Positions 52,770 through 63,485 are shown, counted from the first letter of the stretch. The stretch: 64,000 bases of DNA from Pseudomonas sp. GD03944 (GCF_029839275.1 NZ_JAOCAH010000002.1:186001-250000), one strand, 5' to 3'. Translations and numbers: made by a program. Notes: generated by a model not told the origin, from the sequence alone.

Positions 52770-53405
52770 TCAGTGCGGATGTCGCGACTCGACCGCTTCG
52801 CGGAGGGTATCGATCAGGGCCTGGATGCGGCCGTGCTGCATTTTCATGGAGGCTTTGTTGACGATCAGGCGCGAACTGATCGTGGCGATCAGCTCCTGGG
52901 CCTCGAGGCCGTTGGCACGCAGGGTGTTGCCGGTGTCGACCACGTCGATGATCTTGTCGGCCAGGCCGACCAGCGGCGCCAGCTCCATCGAGCCGTAGAG
53001 CTTGATCACATCGACCTGACGGCCCTGTTCGGCGTAGTAACGCTTGGCCACGTTGACGAACTTGGTGGCCACGCGCAGGCGACCCTTGGGCTCCGGCGCA
53101 CCCACGGCACCGGCGGTCATCAGCTTGCACTTGGCGATACGCAGGTCCAGGGGCTCGTAGAGGCCCTGGCCGCCGTATTCCATCAGCACGTCCTTGCCTG
53201 CCACGCCCAGGTCGGCGGCGCCGTGCTCGACGTAGGTCGGCACATCGGTGGCACGCACGATCAGCAGGCGCACGTCATCCTGGGTGGTCGGGATGATCAG
53301 CTTGCGACTCTTGTCCGGATTCTCGGTCGGCACGATGCCGGCTGCCTCGAGCAGCGGCAGGGTGTCATCCAGAATACGGCCTTTGGACAGCGCAATGGTG
53401 AGCAT
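52770..53405 (-). CDS. hisG: ATP phosphoribosyltransferase, short form
   Basis: HisG joins ATP and PRPP in the first, feedback-controlled step of histidine synthesis. At 211 residues it is the short form, which lacks the C-terminal regulatory domain and needs HisZ; no hisZ is present in this window. The sequence shows [43 protein letters not shown] split across the active site, and [19 protein letters not shown] binding the PRPP phosphate. It lies 129 bp after murA, and that gap holds a long hairpin. Confidence 0.96.
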   Translation of the reverse strand: MLTIALSKGRILDDTLPLLEAAGIVPTENPDKSRKLIIPTTQDDVRLLIVRATDVPTYVEHGAADLGVAGKDVLMEYGGQGLYEPLDLRIAKCKLMTAGAVGAPEPKGRLRVATKFVNVAKRYYAEQGRQVDVIKLYGSMELAPLVGLADKIIDVVDTGNTLRANGLEAQELIATISSRLIVNKASMKMQHGRIQALIDTLREAVESRHPH

Positions 53406-53482
53406 GGAGCAGATATCCTTTGAAACCTGGCGAAGCTGGCGCCGGCGGCCCAGACAAGCAGATGGTTCAGGTCAGTCGGACA

Positions 53483-53519
53483 CCACCGGCCGCGCATGCT
53501 TCATGCACGGACCGGGTGG
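53483..53519 (-). other. Long imperfect hairpin between murA and hisG
   Basis: Arms at about 53483-53498 and 53502-53519 pair through GCATG/CATGC, CCG/CGG, CCGG/CCGG and CCA/TGG blocks, with a mismatch and two single-nt bulges and a CTT loop. It lies about 80 nt before the hisG ATG and has no U-tract or His codon run. It could be a leader structure or a processing site. Confidence 0.5.
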
Positions 53520-53534
53520 CGCCGGTGCAGGTGA

Positions 53535-54812
<1,278 letters not shown>

Positions 54813-55052
54813 TTAGGAGCGCGCGGCCCAATCGGCACGGCTGAAGAATTTCATGCTCACGGCGTGGATGCTGCCATCGGCGATCCAGGCGTTGAGGTGA
54901 GCATAGATCTGCTGCTGACGCTTGACCGGGCTCAGCGCGGCCAACTCATCACTAATCAGGTTCAGTTGGAAGTTACAGCCTTCGCCTTCCACTTCCACTA
55001 CGGTATCCGGCAGTTTAGCCTCCAGGAGGCTTTTCACTTCTAAGGCCTGCAT
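54813..55052 (-). CDS. ibaG: BolA-family protein IbaG
   Basis: IbaG (YrbA) is a small BolA-type protein that pairs with monothiol glutaredoxins and handles Fe-S clusters and acid stress. The 79-residue product MQALEVKSLLEAKLP... shows VEVEGEGCNFQLNLIS with the cluster-binding Cys, LSPVKRQQQIYAHLNAWIAD and the conserved HAVSMKF His. The start is the ATG at 55052; an earlier ATG 7 codons upstream adds basic residues not seen in the family. It sits between mlaB and murA, a classic order. Confidence 0.93.
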   Translation of the reverse strand: MQALEVKSLLEAKLPDTVVEVEGEGCNFQLNLISDELAALSPVKRQQQIYAHLNAWIADGSIHAVSMKFFSRADWAARS

Positions 55053-55181
55053 GCTCAACCTCGATCGGCGCATTCATTAACGACAGCAGAGCCTAGGCTC
55101 GCGGGCCGAGCATGATACAAAAAAGCCCTTCGCCTGCGAACCCCGGATGCGGTCGCGCCGATCAATGCCCTGTGGGGCGGC

Positions 55182-55490
55182 TCAATCGGCCTGCGGCAGG
55201 ATATCGAGCAGCCCCGACACCCCGGCGATTTCACGCATGTCGTTGGGCAGCGCGCGGATGCTCAGGGTCTTGTTCGCCCGCTGGGCATCACGCATGAAGG
55301 CCAGCAGCAGCGACAAGCCGACGCTGCTGGACTTCTCCACCGCACCGCAATCCACCACGCAGGTGCTGGCGGTACTGGCGGCAATCAGTCTCGCCCCCTG
55401 CTCGCGCAGGGCCGGCCCACTGAGGTGGTCCAGCACACCACTGAGCTGGAATACCCCCGGGGACTGTTCGACGAAACCGGCGCGACTCAC
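55182..55490 (-). CDS. mlaB: STAS-domain lipid-transport protein MlaB
   Basis: MlaB is the cytoplasmic STAS subunit that stabilises the MlaFE ABC transporter of retrograde phospholipid transport. The 102-residue protein has the STAS pattern FQLSGVLDHLSGPALREQG, then VVDCGAVEKSSSVGLSLLLAF with the conserved Ser region, and LPNDMREIAGVSGLLDIL. It overlaps mlaC by 4 nt and is the last mla gene. Confidence 0.92.
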   Translation of the reverse strand: MSRAGFVEQSPGVFQLSGVLDHLSGPALREQGARLIAASTASTCVVDCGAVEKSSSVGLSLLLAFMRDAQRANKTLSIRALPNDMREIAGVSGLLDILPQAD

Positions 55491-56119
55491 TGCTCGCCCC
55501 TGGCCTGACGGGCCTTGGCCACGGTGTCGGCCCAGGTGTCGATGACCTTGTCCAGGTCGTTGCCGTTGTTCTGCATGGACTGGGCGAACTGGTCGCGGAA
55601 CAGCTTGCCGACGTTGATGCCGTTGATCACCACGTTACGCATCTTCCAGGAACCGTCCTGGGCGACCATGGTGTAGGACAGCGGGTAGACCGTGCCGTTG
55701 CCGTCCTTGATCTCCATGTTCACCGCGGTGCGCTCCGGGTTCTGCTTGCCGCTGACCGGCAGCACGCGGATGTCCTGGTTGTTGTATTCCAGCAGGGCAT
55801 TTCCGTAGAACTGCATGAGGCTGCGCTTGAAGTTTTCCTGGAAGCGGGTCATCTGCTCCGGAGACGCCTGGCGCGCGTAGCGCACGGTCATCACGCCACG
55901 GGAGATGCCATCGACGTCCACCACCGGGCCGAGGATGCGGTCCAGCGAGGCATAGAATGCCCCCGGGTCCTTGCGGTACTGCTCCTTGTTGGCCTTGAGG
56001 TCGGCCAGCAGGGTATCGGTGGTTTCCTGCACCACTTCGTGAGCGGCAGGGGCTGCCACGGCTAGCATCGGCAGGGCGGCCAGCAGAACCAGCAGGCCAT
56101 TACGCAGAGTCTTGATCAT
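55487..56119 (-). CDS. mlaC: Periplasmic phospholipid carrier MlaC
   Basis: MlaC ferries phospholipids across the periplasm between the outer-membrane MlaA complex and inner-membrane MlaFEDB. The 210-residue precursor starts MIKTLRNGLLVLLAALPMLA, with signal cleavage near AVAAPA. The mature Tol2-like domain includes ADLKANKEQYRKDPGAFYAS, RYARQASPEQMTRFQENF and YGNALLEYNNQDIRVLP. The start at 56119 gives a standard signal peptide. It lies 11 bp after mlaD. Confidence 0.95.
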   Translation of the reverse strand: MIKTLRNGLLVLLAALPMLAVAAPAAHEVVQETTDTLLADLKANKEQYRKDPGAFYASLDRILGPVVDVDGISRGVMTVRYARQASPEQMTRFQENFKRSLMQFYGNALLEYNNQDIRVLPVSGKQNPERTAVNMEIKDGNGTVYPLSYTMVAQDGSWKMRNVVINGINVGKLFRDQFAQSMQNNGNDLDKVIDTWADTVAKARQARGEQ

Positions 56120-56130
56120 TTCCAGTGTCC

Positions 56131-56601
56131 TCAATTGGCTTGGTCTTTGTTGACCGAATTGAGCAGGAACTTGCCAATCAGGTCTTCGAGTACCAGCGAC
56201 GACTGGGTGTCGTGAATGGTGCTGCCCTCCTTGAGCAACTCCTCATCCCCCCCCACGCTGATGCCGATGTACTTTTCTCCGAGCAGGCCCGCCGTGAGGA
56301 TCGACGCGGTCGAATCGAGCGGCAGGTTGTTCACGTCGTCGTCCAGCAACATGGTCACGCGACCGGTGTAGCTGTCGCGATCCAGGTCGATAGCAGTCAC
56401 CTTGCCGATGGTCACACCGGCCATGGTCACCTTGGAACGTACCGTTAGACCGGCAATATTGTCGAAGTGCGCATAGACCTTGTAGGTATCCGCGTTGCTG
56501 CCCACGGCCAGACCACTGACACGCAGCGCCAGCAACAGGGCTGCCAACAGACCGGCCAACAGGAACAGGCCGACACCAATCTCCAGTGTGCGGTTTTGCA
56601 T
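56131..56601 (-). CDS. mlaD: MCE-domain lipid-binding protein MlaD
   Basis: MlaD is anchored in the inner membrane and forms a hexameric MCE ring on top of MlaE. The 156-residue protein has one N-terminal membrane helix (about 7-28: IGVGLFLLAGLLAALLLALR) and an MCE domain (YKVYAHFDNIAGLTVRSKVT, then GVTIGKVTAIDLD). The pore loop region is TASILTAGLLGEKYIGI. It overlaps mlaE by 1 nt. Confidence 0.95.
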   Translation of the reverse strand: MQNRTLEIGVGLFLLAGLLAALLLALRVSGLAVGSNADTYKVYAHFDNIAGLTVRSKVTMAGVTIGKVTAIDLDRDSYTGRVTMLLDDDVNNLPLDSTASILTAGLLGEKYIGISVGGDEELLKEGSTIHDTQSSLVLEDLIGKFLLNSVNKDQAN

Positions 56602-57398
56602 CAGAAGTCTCCAAACATCAAAGCGGTCAGAATAAAGTCCAGCCCCAGCACGGCCAGCGAGGCGTAGACCACCGTTCGGGTGGTTGCGCGGCTGATCCCT
56701 TCCGAAGTCGGTTCACAGTCATACCCCTGGAACACGGCGATCCAGGTGACGACGAAGGCGAAGACCAGGCTTTTGATTACCCCGTTGAGGACGTCTTCGC
56801 GGAACGAAACACTGTTCTGCATATTGGCCCAGAACGAGCCCTCGTATACCCCCAGCCAGTCGACGGCGACCATCGCGCCGCCCCAGATGCCGACGACACT
56901 GAAGATCATCGCCAGCAGCGGCATGGAAATGAAACCGGCCCACAGGCGCGGGGCGATGATGTGCTTGAGCGGGTCGACACCGATCATCGCCAGGCTGGAC
57001 AGCTGCTCAGTGGACTTCATGTTGCCGATTTCCGCGGTCAGGGCCGAACCGGCCCGCCCGGCGAACAGCAACGCAGTGACCACCGGCCCAAGCTCGCGCA
57101 GCAGCGTCAGGGCCACCATCTGGCCGACCGCCTGCTCCGAACCGTACTTGGCCAGGATGCTGAAGCCCTGGAGCGACAGCACCATGCCGATGAAGATGCC
57201 CGAGACCACGATGATCGCCAGCGACATGACGCCGACCGAATACAGCTGTTTAGTCAGCAGTTGCAGCGGGTTGCCCGAGGTGCCGCGACCGAACAGTGCG
57301 CCCAGCAGGAACAGCGTCGAGCGTCCCAGGGTGGCGACTACGTCAATACCGGCACGGCCGAACAGACGGATCCGTTCGAGCGGAGATGTCTTGCGCAT
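56601..57398 (-). CDS. mlaE: ABC transporter permease MlaE
   Basis: MlaE is the permease of the Mla phospholipid transporter. The 265-residue product has an amphipathic N-terminal helix and about five membrane helices. Family segments are [19 protein letters not shown] and LLREFGPV-like [40 protein letters not shown] carries the coupling helix, and [20 protein letters not shown] lies near the C-terminus. It overlaps mlaF and mlaD by 1 nt each. Confidence 0.96.
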   Translation of the reverse strand: MRKTSPLERIRLFGRAGIDVVATLGRSTLFLLGALFGRGTSGNPLQLLTKQLYSVGVMSLAIIVVSGIFIGMVLSLQGFSILAKYGSEQAVGQMVALTLLRELGPVVTALLFAGRAGSALTAEIGNMKSTEQLSSLAMIGVDPLKHIIAPRLWAGFISMPLLAMIFSVVGIWGGAMVAVDWLGVYEGSFWANMQNSVSFREDVLNGVIKSLVFAFVVTWIAVFQGYDCEPTSEGISRATTRTVVYASLAVLGLDFILTALMFGDF

Positions 57399-58207
57399 CA
57401 GCGCCCTCCCAGAAGGTCGTCGCGGAAGCTTTCCGCGGGGAAGTGGAAGGGTACCGGACCGTCAGGGGTCCCTTTCATGAATTGGCGCACACGCGGGTTC
57501 TCGGATTCCATCAACTCGGCCGGTGTCCCCTGCCCCAGCACCTGGGTATCGCCCACCACATAGATGTAGTCGGCAATGCTGGCCGTCTCGGCTAGGTCAT
57601 GGGACACGACGATGCTGGTGATGCCCAGCGCATCGGTGAGCAGGCGGATCAGGCGAACCAGAACGCCCATGGCGATCGGGTCCTGGCCCACGAACGGCTC
57701 GTCATAGATGAGGATCTGCGGATCGAGGGAAATGGCACGCGCCAGTGCCACCCGGCGCTTCATGCCGCCCGACAATTCATCGGGCATCAGCTCGACGGCA
57801 CCGCGCAGCCCTACGGCCTGCAGTTTCATCAGGACGATGTCACGAATCATTTCTTCGGGTAGCTGGGTATGGACCCGCAGCGGGAAGGCGACGTTCTCGA
57901 ACACATCGAGGTCGGTGAACAGCGCGCCGCTCTGGAACAGCACGCCCATCTGCTTGCGCATGTCGAACAGTTCGCTGCGCGACAGGGTGGGCAGGTTCAC
58001 GCCATTGACCCACACTTCGCCCTGGCTGGGGCGCAGTTCGGCCGCGATCAGGCGCAGCAGCGTGGTCTTTCCGCAGCCGGAAGGTCCCATGATGCCGGTG
58101 ACCTTGCCCCGCGGAATGCTTATGTCGACATTTTTGAAAATGTCCCGGTCGCCACGCTGAAAGCTCAGGTTTTTCAGCTCGACCGCGTACTGATTCTCGG
58201 CGCTCAT
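57398..58207 (-). CDS. mlaF: ABC transporter ATPase MlaF
   Basis: MlaF is the cytoplasmic ATPase that powers Mla lipid transport. The 269 residues show Walker [10 protein letters not shown] (41-49), the ABC signature [15 protein letters not shown], Walker [14 protein letters not shown], and the switch His in [16 protein letters not shown]. It is the first gene of mlaFEDCB-ibaG-murA and lies behind an extended -10 promoter, divergent from kdsD. Confidence 0.97.
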   Translation of the reverse strand: MSAENQYAVELKNLSFQRGDRDIFKNVDISIPRGKVTGIMGPSGCGKTTLLRLIAAELRPSQGEVWVNGVNLPTLSRSELFDMRKQMGVLFQSGALFTDLDVFENVAFPLRVHTQLPEEMIRDIVLMKLQAVGLRGAVELMPDELSGGMKRRVALARAISLDPQILIYDEPFVGQDPIAMGVLVRLIRLLTDALGITSIVVSHDLAETASIADYIYVVGDTQVLGQGTPAELMESENPRVRQFMKGTPDGPVPFHFPAESFRDDLLGGR

Positions 58208-58296
58208 CTGGACTCCTTGCGAACGGCCTTCCTTGAAGACGTACCCCCTGGCGCTCAGGACACTACAGTCTGCAGGAGGGGCCGAAACAGCCGCGC

Positions 58297-58302
58297 ACTA
58301 TA
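58297..58302 (-). promoter_or_regulatory. Extended -10 promoter of the mla-murA operon
   Basis: TATAGT (58297-58302) on the minus strand is directly preceded by TGG, giving the extended -10 form TGnTATAGT, which can work without a strong -35. The leader to mlaF would be about 83 nt. Confidence 0.5.
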
Positions 58303-58413
58303 CCATCGCAGAGCCCGCCCGCCCACGACGGAACATTTGTTTACAGACGTGGTTCTAAACGCGCCATCACATTCCTTGCACGATTGGAAGGTGAGCACGG
58401 CAGGCTTTCCCGG

Positions 58414-58419
58414 TATAAT
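58414..58419 (+). promoter_or_regulatory. -10 element of the kdsD-lpt promoter
   Basis: A perfect TATAAT (58414-58419) lies about 37 bp before the kdsD ATG. No good -35 is found at 16-18 bp (GTGAGC), so the promoter may depend on an activator or be moderate in strength. Confidence 0.5.
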
Positions 58420-58455
58420 CGCCGCCTTTTAACTTGGCACGCCTATCCAGACGCT

Positions 58456-59430
58456 ATGAGTCAGTCCAACGATCTGATCAAGTCCGCGCAACGCACCATC
58501 CGCCTCGAACTCGAAGCGGTTGAAGAACTGCTGTCCCGGATCAACAGCGAATTCGTCCGGGCCTGCGAGCTCATCCTGGCCAGCAAGGGCCGGGTGGTCG
58601 TGGTCGGCATGGGCAAGTCGGGGCATATCGGCAACAAGATCGCCGCCACCCTGGCCAGCACCGGCACCACCGCCTTCTTCGTGCACCCGGCGGAAGCCAG
58701 CCATGGCGACATGGGCATGATCACCCGCGACGACGTGGTGCTGGCCCTGTCCAACTCCGGCTCGACCGCCGAGATCGTGACCCTGCTGCCCCTGATCAAG
58801 CGCCTCGGCATCACCCTGATCAGCATGACCGGCAACCCGGACTCCCCCCTGGCCAAGGCCGCGGAAATCAACCTGGATGCCCGCGTCGCCAAGGAAGCCT
58901 GCCCACTGAACCTGGCGCCCACTTCCTCCACCACGGCCTCACTCGTGCTGGGTGATGCGCTGGCCATCGCCCTGCTGGAAGCCCGCGGCTTTACCGCCGA
59001 AGACTTCGCCTTTTCCCACCCGGGCGGCGCCTTGGGTCGTCGCCTGCTGCTGAAGGTCGAGAACGTGATGCACGCCGGCGACACCCTGCCCTGCGTCTCC
59101 CGCGGCACCAGCCTGCGCGACGCCCTGCTGGAAATGACCCAGAAAGGCCTGGGCATGACCGCCGTGGTGGAAGACGACGGCCGGCTGGCCGGTATCTTCA
59201 CCGACGGCGACCTGCGCCGCGCCCTGGACAAGGGCATCGACGTGCGCCAGGCCCGCATCGATGACGTCATGACCCTGCACGGCAAGACGGCCCGCGCCGA
59301 GATGCTCGCCGCCGAGGCCTTGAAAATAATGGAAGACAACAAGATCAGCGCCCTCGTCGTGGTCGACGACGCCGACCACCCGATCGGCGCCTTCAACCTT
59401 GGCGACCTGCTGCGCGCCGGAGTGATGTGA
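58456..59430 (+). CDS. kdsD: D-arabinose-5-phosphate isomerase KdsD
   Basis: KdsD converts ribulose 5-phosphate to arabinose 5-phosphate, the precursor of Kdo in LPS. The 324-residue protein has a SIS domain (about 40-180: VVVVGMGKSGHIGNKIAATL, FVHPAEASHGDMGMI, LALSNSGSTAEIV) and two CBS domains (about 205-320: VSRGTSLRDALLEM, MEDNKISALVVVDDAD). The start is the ATG at 58456 (MSQSNDLIKSAQRTI); an upstream in-frame ATG overlaps the promoter. It is the first gene of the kds-lpt operon. Confidence 0.97.
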   Translation: MSQSNDLIKSAQRTIRLELEAVEELLSRINSEFVRACELILASKGRVVVVGMGKSGHIGNKIAATLASTGTTAFFVHPAEASHGDMGMITRDDVVLALSNSGSTAEIVTLLPLIKRLGITLISMTGNPDSPLAKAAEINLDARVAKEACPLNLAPTSSTTASLVLGDALAIALLEARGFTAEDFAFSHPGGALGRRLLLKVENVMHAGDTLPCVSRGTSLRDALLEMTQKGLGMTAVVEDDGRLAGIFTDGDLRRALDKGIDVRQARIDDVMTLHGKTARAEMLAAEALKIMEDNKISALVVVDDADHPIGAFNLGDLLRAGVM

Positions 59431-59951
59431 TGAACGACCTGCTGCAGCGCGCGCGCGCAATCAAGCTGGCCATTTTCGATGTCGACGGTGTTCTGACCGA
59501 CGGCAAGCTGTACTTCCTCACCGACGGTAGCGAGTTCAAGACCTTCAATACCCTGGACGGCCACGGCATCAAGATGCTGATCGCCTCGGGCGTGCGCACC
59601 GCGATCATCAGCGGACGCAAGACCCCGGTGGTCGAGCGCCGGGCCCAGAACCTGGGCATCCAGCACCTGTACCAGGGCCGGGAAGACAAATTGGTGGTAC
59701 TCGACGAGCTTCTCGGCGAACTCGGCCTAAGCTATGAAAACGTCGCATTCCTCGGGGACGACCTGCCAGACCTGCCGGTCATTCGCCGCGTCGGCCTCGG
59801 CATGGCCGTCGCCAGCGCAGACAACTTCGTCCGCCAGCACGCCCACGGCGTTACCCAGGCCCGCGGTGGCGAAGGCGCAGCCCGTGAGTTCTGCGAATTG
59901 ATCATGCGTGCCCAGGGCAGCCTCGATGCCGCCCAGGCCGCCTACCTGTAG
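59430..59951 (+). CDS. kdsC: Kdo-8-phosphate phosphatase KdsC
   Basis: KdsC is a HAD-type phosphatase that removes phosphate from Kdo-8-P to give Kdo. The 173-residue protein has the catalytic FDVDGVLTDG with Asp17 and Asp19, ISGRKTPVVERRAQ, the Lys region GREDKLVVLDEL and Mg-binding FLGDDLPDLP. The ATG at 59430 overlaps the kdsD stop as TGATG; a GTG one codon earlier is also possible. It precedes lptC by 8 bp. Confidence 0.96.
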   Translation: MNDLLQRARAIKLAIFDVDGVLTDGKLYFLTDGSEFKTFNTLDGHGIKMLIASGVRTAIISGRKTPVVERRAQNLGIQHLYQGREDKLVVLDELLGELGLSYENVAFLGDDLPDLPVIRRVGLGMAVASADNFVRQHAHGVTQARGGEGAAREFCELIMRAQGSLDAAQAAYL

Positions 59952-59959
59952 AGCCCACT

Positions 59960-60529
59960 ATGTTGCGTAAACTGCTGAATCCAGCCCTGTTCGTCATTGC
60001 CGCCCTGCTGCTGGCGGCGGTCGGCTACTGGAACATCAACCCCAACAGCTTCTCCGATCGCCCCGCGCAGACGGCCAGCGACAATCCGATCGACTTCTAC
60101 GTGACCAATGCCCGGACGCTGCAGTACCAGGCGGACGGCAAACTGCACTACGAAATGACCGCCAGCAAGGTGGAGCACGTCACCGCGACCGACGTCACCC
60201 TGCTGACCGATCCACACATGGACCTGTACCGTGGCACCGAGTACCCGTGGAAGATTCGCAGCGAGAAAGGCGAAGTCGCGCCGCAGGGTACCGAGGTGGA
60301 GCTGATCGACAAGGTGCGCGTGGAGCGCACCGACGCCAAGGGGCGCCCGACCATCCTCACCACCAGTCGCCTGACCATAATCCCCGAGAAGGAATATGCG
60401 CAGACCGAGCAAGCCGTTAGAATCGACGCGGCCAATGGGGTGACCACGGCACAAGGAATGAAAGCGTATTTGAATGACGGCAGGATGCTCCTGCAGTCCA
60501 ACGTAAGAGGCCAGCATGAGGTTCGTTAA
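59960..60529 (+). CDS. lptC: LPS export protein LptC
   Basis: LptC is a bitopic inner-membrane protein that passes LPS from the LptB2FG transporter to LptA. The 189-residue product has one N-terminal membrane helix (about 8-24) and a periplasmic beta-jellyroll with IDFYVTNARTLQYQADGKLH, ASKVEHVTATDVTLL and LLQSNVRGQHEVR at its end. Its 3' end overlaps lptA by 14 nt, so the two are translationally linked. Confidence 0.93.
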   Translation: MLRKLLNPALFVIAALLLAAVGYWNINPNSFSDRPAQTASDNPIDFYVTNARTLQYQADGKLHYEMTASKVEHVTATDVTLLTDPHMDLYRGTEYPWKIRSEKGEVAPQGTEVELIDKVRVERTDAKGRPTILTTSRLTIIPEKEYAQTEQAVRIDAANGVTTAQGMKAYLNDGRMLLQSNVRGQHEVR

Positions 60530-61058
60530 AACCCTCCCCCTTCTGCTCAGTTTGGGCGCGGTGCTCGGAAGCGCCAGCGCTTGGGCGCTGCCAACCGATC
60601 GCGACCAGCCGATTCGCGTGCAGGCCGACAGCGCTGAACTCGATGACAAGCAAGGCGTCGCCGTGTACCGCGGCGACGTGATCATCACCCAGGGCACCCT
60701 GAAGATCACCGGCGACACCGTGACGATCACCCAGAATGCCCAGGGCGACATCGAAGTTTTCACCTCCGTGGGCAAACCGGCCTACTACGAGCAGAAACCG
60801 GCTGCCGACAAGCAGATCGTCCAGGCCTACGGCCTGACCATCCAGTATTTCGCCGCCAACGAACGCATCGTGCTGATCGACCAGGCCAAGGTGATCCAGG
60901 AAGGCAATACCTTCGAAGGCGAGAAAATCGTCTATGACACCCGTCGCCAGATCGTCAACGCAGGTCGTGCCACCGGCAACAACGTGACTACGCCACGTCC
61001 GCGCATCGACATGGTGATCCAGCCGAAAAACAAACCAGCCGACCAGCAGGCGCAGTAA
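60516..61058 (+). CDS. lptA: Periplasmic LPS-bridge protein LptA (LptH)
   Basis: LptA, often called LptH in Pseudomonas, forms the beta-jellyroll bridge that carries LPS to the outer membrane. The 180-residue precursor has a signal peptide (cleavage after about residue 24, SASAWA-L). The OstA-like domain reads PIRVQADSAELDDKQGVAVY, YRGDVIITQGTLKITGDTV, YEQKPAADKQIVQAYGLTI and YDTRRQIVNAGRATG. It lies between lptC and lptB. Confidence 0.95.
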   Translation: MRFVKTLPLLLSLGAVLGSASAWALPTDRDQPIRVQADSAELDDKQGVAVYRGDVIITQGTLKITGDTVTITQNAQGDIEVFTSVGKPAYYEQKPAADKQIVQAYGLTIQYFAANERIVLIDQAKVIQEGNTFEGEKIVYDTRRQIVNAGRATGNNVTTPRPRIDMVIQPKNKPADQQAQ

Positions 61059-61061
61059 CCG

Positions 61062-61787
61062 ATGGCCATCCTGAAAGCCCAGCACCTGGCCAAGAGCTAC
61101 AAAGGCCGCCAAGTCGTTCGCGACGTCAGCCTCAGCATCGAAAGTGGCCAGATCGTCGGACTCCTCGGCCCCAACGGTGCCGGCAAGACCACCTGCTTCT
61201 ACATGATCGTCGGCCTGGTACAGGCCGACCAGGGCCGCGTGCTGATCGACGACCTCGACGTCAGCCACCAGCCCATGCACGGCCGCGCCCGCGCCGGTAT
61301 CGGCTACCTGCCGCAGGAAGCCTCGATCTTCCGCAAGCTCAGCGTGGCCGACAACATCATGGCCATCCTCGAGACGCGCAAGGAGCTGGACCGTGCCGCC
61401 CGTCACAAGGAACTGGAAAGCCTGTTGCAGGAATTCCACATCAGCCACATCCGCGACAACCTCGGCATGAGCCTGTCCGGTGGTGAGCGCCGCCGCGTGG
61501 AAATCGCCCGTGCCCTGGCGACCGCCCCCAAGTTCATCCTGCTCGACGAGCCCTTCGCCGGCGTCGACCCGATTTCGGTGGGCGACATCAAACAGATCAT
61601 TCACCACCTCAAGGCCAAGGGCATTGGCGTGCTGATCACCGATCACAACGTGCGTGAAACCCTCGATATCTGCGAAACGGCCTATATCGTCAACGATGGC
61701 CAGCTGATTGCCGAGGGCGGCGCCGATGCCATCCTGGCCAACCAGGTGGTCAAGGAAGTCTATCTGGGGCACGAGTTCCGCCTGTAA
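61062..61787 (+). CDS. lptB: LPS export ABC transporter ATPase LptB
   Basis: LptB is the ATPase dimer that drives LPS extraction by LptFG. The 241-residue protein shows Walker A GPNGAGKT (36-43), Q-loop [12 protein letters not shown], the signature [17 protein letters not shown], Walker [14 protein letters not shown], and switch His in [13 protein letters not shown]. It starts 3 bp after lptA and is followed by the rpoN promoter region. Confidence 0.98.
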   Translation: MAILKAQHLAKSYKGRQVVRDVSLSIESGQIVGLLGPNGAGKTTCFYMIVGLVQADQGRVLIDDLDVSHQPMHGRARAGIGYLPQEASIFRKLSVADNIMAILETRKELDRAARHKELESLLQEFHISHIRDNLGMSLSGGERRRVEIARALATAPKFILLDEPFAGVDPISVGDIKQIIHHLKAKGIGVLITDHNVRETLDICETAYIVNDGQLIAEGGADAILANQVVKEVYLGHEFRL

Positions 61788-61841
61788 ACGCGGTTTTTCA
61801 CCGCAGAGCATCGAGCAGAGCTAGGCAAAAGCCTCAGATTC

Positions 61842-61857
61842 AGGCATATAATTTGCT
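61842..61857 (+). promoter_or_regulatory. Overlapping sigma70 -10 and sigma54-like site upstream of rpoN
   Basis: A perfect TATAAT (61847-61852) with a weak -35 lies 69 bp before rpoN. The same bases read AGGCA-N6-TTTGCT (61842-61857), with GG and GC exactly 12 bp apart, which fits the -24/-12 spacing of sigma54 promoters (consensus TGGCACG-N4-TTGCW). Both reads are direct; use of the site by sigma54 is inferred. Confidence 0.5.
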
Positions 61858-61920
61858 TCCTAGTGGCGCCTGGCGCCCTGTAGTGGATCGCGCACAGACG
61901 CCGGTAAATTAAGGTCTGCA

Positions 61921-63429
61921 ATGAAACCATCGCTAGTCCTGAAGATGGGCCAGCAGCTGACGATGACGCCGCAGCTGCAACAGGCCATCCGCCTACTCCA
62001 ACTGTCCACCCTGGATCTGCAACAGGAAATCCAGGAGGCCCTGGAGTCCAACCCGATGCTCGAACGCCAGGAAGAAGGCGACGACTTCGACAATTCGGAC
62101 CCCATGGCCGACGGTGCCGAAAGCGCGACGCCGGCCAGCCAGCAACAGGACACCTACCAGGAAAGCACCTACCAGGAATCCTCGCAGACCGTGGATAACC
62201 TGGAGGACGGCGAATGGAACGAGCGCATTCCCAATGAGCTGCCGGTGGATACCGCCTGGGAAGACGTCTACCAGACCAGCGCCAGCAGCCTGCCCAGCAA
62301 CGACGATGACGAGTGGGACTTCACCACCCGCACCTCCAGCGGCGAGAGCCTGCAGAGCCACCTGCTCTGGCAACTCAACCTGGCGCCGATGTCCGACAAG
62401 GACCGCCTGATCGCCGTCACCCTGATCGACTGCATCAACGAACAGGGCTATCTGGAAGAAACCCTCGAGGAAGTGGTCGAGGCCTTCGACCCGGAACTGG
62501 ACATCGAACTCGACGAAGTCGAGGCCGTCCTGCACCGCATCCAGCAATTCGAACCCTCCGGCATCGCCGCACGTGACCTGCGCGAATGCCTGCTGCTGCA
62601 ACTGCGCCAGCTGTCCGCCAAGACGCCATGGCTCAGCGAAGCCCAGCGCCTGGCCAGCGACTACCTGGACCTGCTGGGCAGCCGTGACTACAGCCAGCTG
62701 ATGCGCCGCATGAAGCTCAAGGAAGACGAGCTGCGCCAGGTGATCGAGCTGATCCAGAGCCTCAACCCCCGCCCCGGCTCGCAGATCGAATCGAGCGAAC
62801 CGGAGTACGTGGTCCCCGACGTCATCGTGCGCAAGCACAACGAACGCTGGCTGGTGGAGCTGAACCAGGAAGCCATGCCGCGCCTGCGCGTCAACCCGCA
62901 ATACGCAGGCTTCGTCCGCCGAGCCGACTCCAGCGCCGACAACACCTTCATGCGCAACCAGTTGCAAGAAGCCCGCTGGTTCATCAAGAGCCTGCAGAGC
63001 CGCAACGAAACGCTGATGAAGGTGGCCACGCAGATCGTCGAGCACCAGCGCGGCTTCCTCGACTACGGCGACGAAGCGATGAAACCGCTGGTGCTGCACG
63101 ACATCGCCGAAGCGGTGGGCATGCATGAATCGACCATTTCGCGGGTCACCACGCAGAAGTTCATGCACACCCCGCGTGGCATTTACGAGCTGAAATACTT
63201 CTTCTCCAGCCACGTCAGCACCTCGGAAGGCGGTGAATGCTCGTCGACCGCGATCCGCGCGATCATCAAGAAACTCGTCGCCGCGGAAAATGCAAAAAAG
63301 CCGTTGAGCGACAGCAAGATCGCTGGTTTACTGGAAGCACAGGGTATTCAAGTGGCCCGCCGCACCGTCGCGAAGTACCGCGAATCCCTCGGTATAGCGC
63401 CCTCCAGTGAGCGCAAACGATTGATGTAA
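61921..63429 (+). CDS. rpoN: RNA polymerase sigma-54 factor RpoN
   Basis: RpoN directs polymerase to -24/-12 promoters for nitrogen, motility and other genes and needs enhancer-binding ATPases. The 502-residue protein has the Gln/Leu-rich activator-interaction region I ([20 protein letters not shown]), an acidic region II ([11 protein letters not shown], then [10 protein letters not shown]), the core-binding domain ([17 protein letters not shown] [20 protein letters not shown]), an HTH ([17 protein letters not shown]), and the RpoN box [10 protein letters not shown] (479-488). It follows lptB by 133 bp and precedes hpf-ptsN. Confidence 0.98.
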   Translation: MKPSLVLKMGQQLTMTPQLQQAIRLLQLSTLDLQQEIQEALESNPMLERQEEGDDFDNSDPMADGAESATPASQQQDTYQESTYQESSQTVDNLEDGEWNERIPNELPVDTAWEDVYQTSASSLPSNDDDEWDFTTRTSSGESLQSHLLWQLNLAPMSDKDRLIAVTLIDCINEQGYLEETLEEVVEAFDPELDIELDEVEAVLHRIQQFEPSGIAARDLRECLLLQLRQLSAKTPWLSEAQRLASDYLDLLGSRDYSQLMRRMKLKEDELRQVIELIQSLNPRPGSQIESSEPEYVVPDVIVRKHNERWLVELNQEAMPRLRVNPQYAGFVRRADSSADNTFMRNQLQEARWFIKSLQSRNETLMKVATQIVEHQRGFLDYGDEAMKPLVLHDIAEAVGMHESTISRVTTQKFMHTPRGIYELKYFFSSHVSTSEGGECSSTAIRAIIKKLVAAENAKKPLSDSKIAGLLEAQGIQVARRTVAKYRESLGIAPSSERKRLM

Positions 63430-63485
63430 GGCGCCATCCTACGGAAGACCGAAAGAGCCAGAAAAGACTCAGCCCGCATCCCATT

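Noticed and set aside
55119..55140. U-run with a small dyad between mlaB and ibaG as an intrinsic terminator
   Set aside because: The only stem before the six U is TTCG/CGAA, 4 bp with an interrupted extension, too weak to call; ibaG-murA likely continue the mla transcript.
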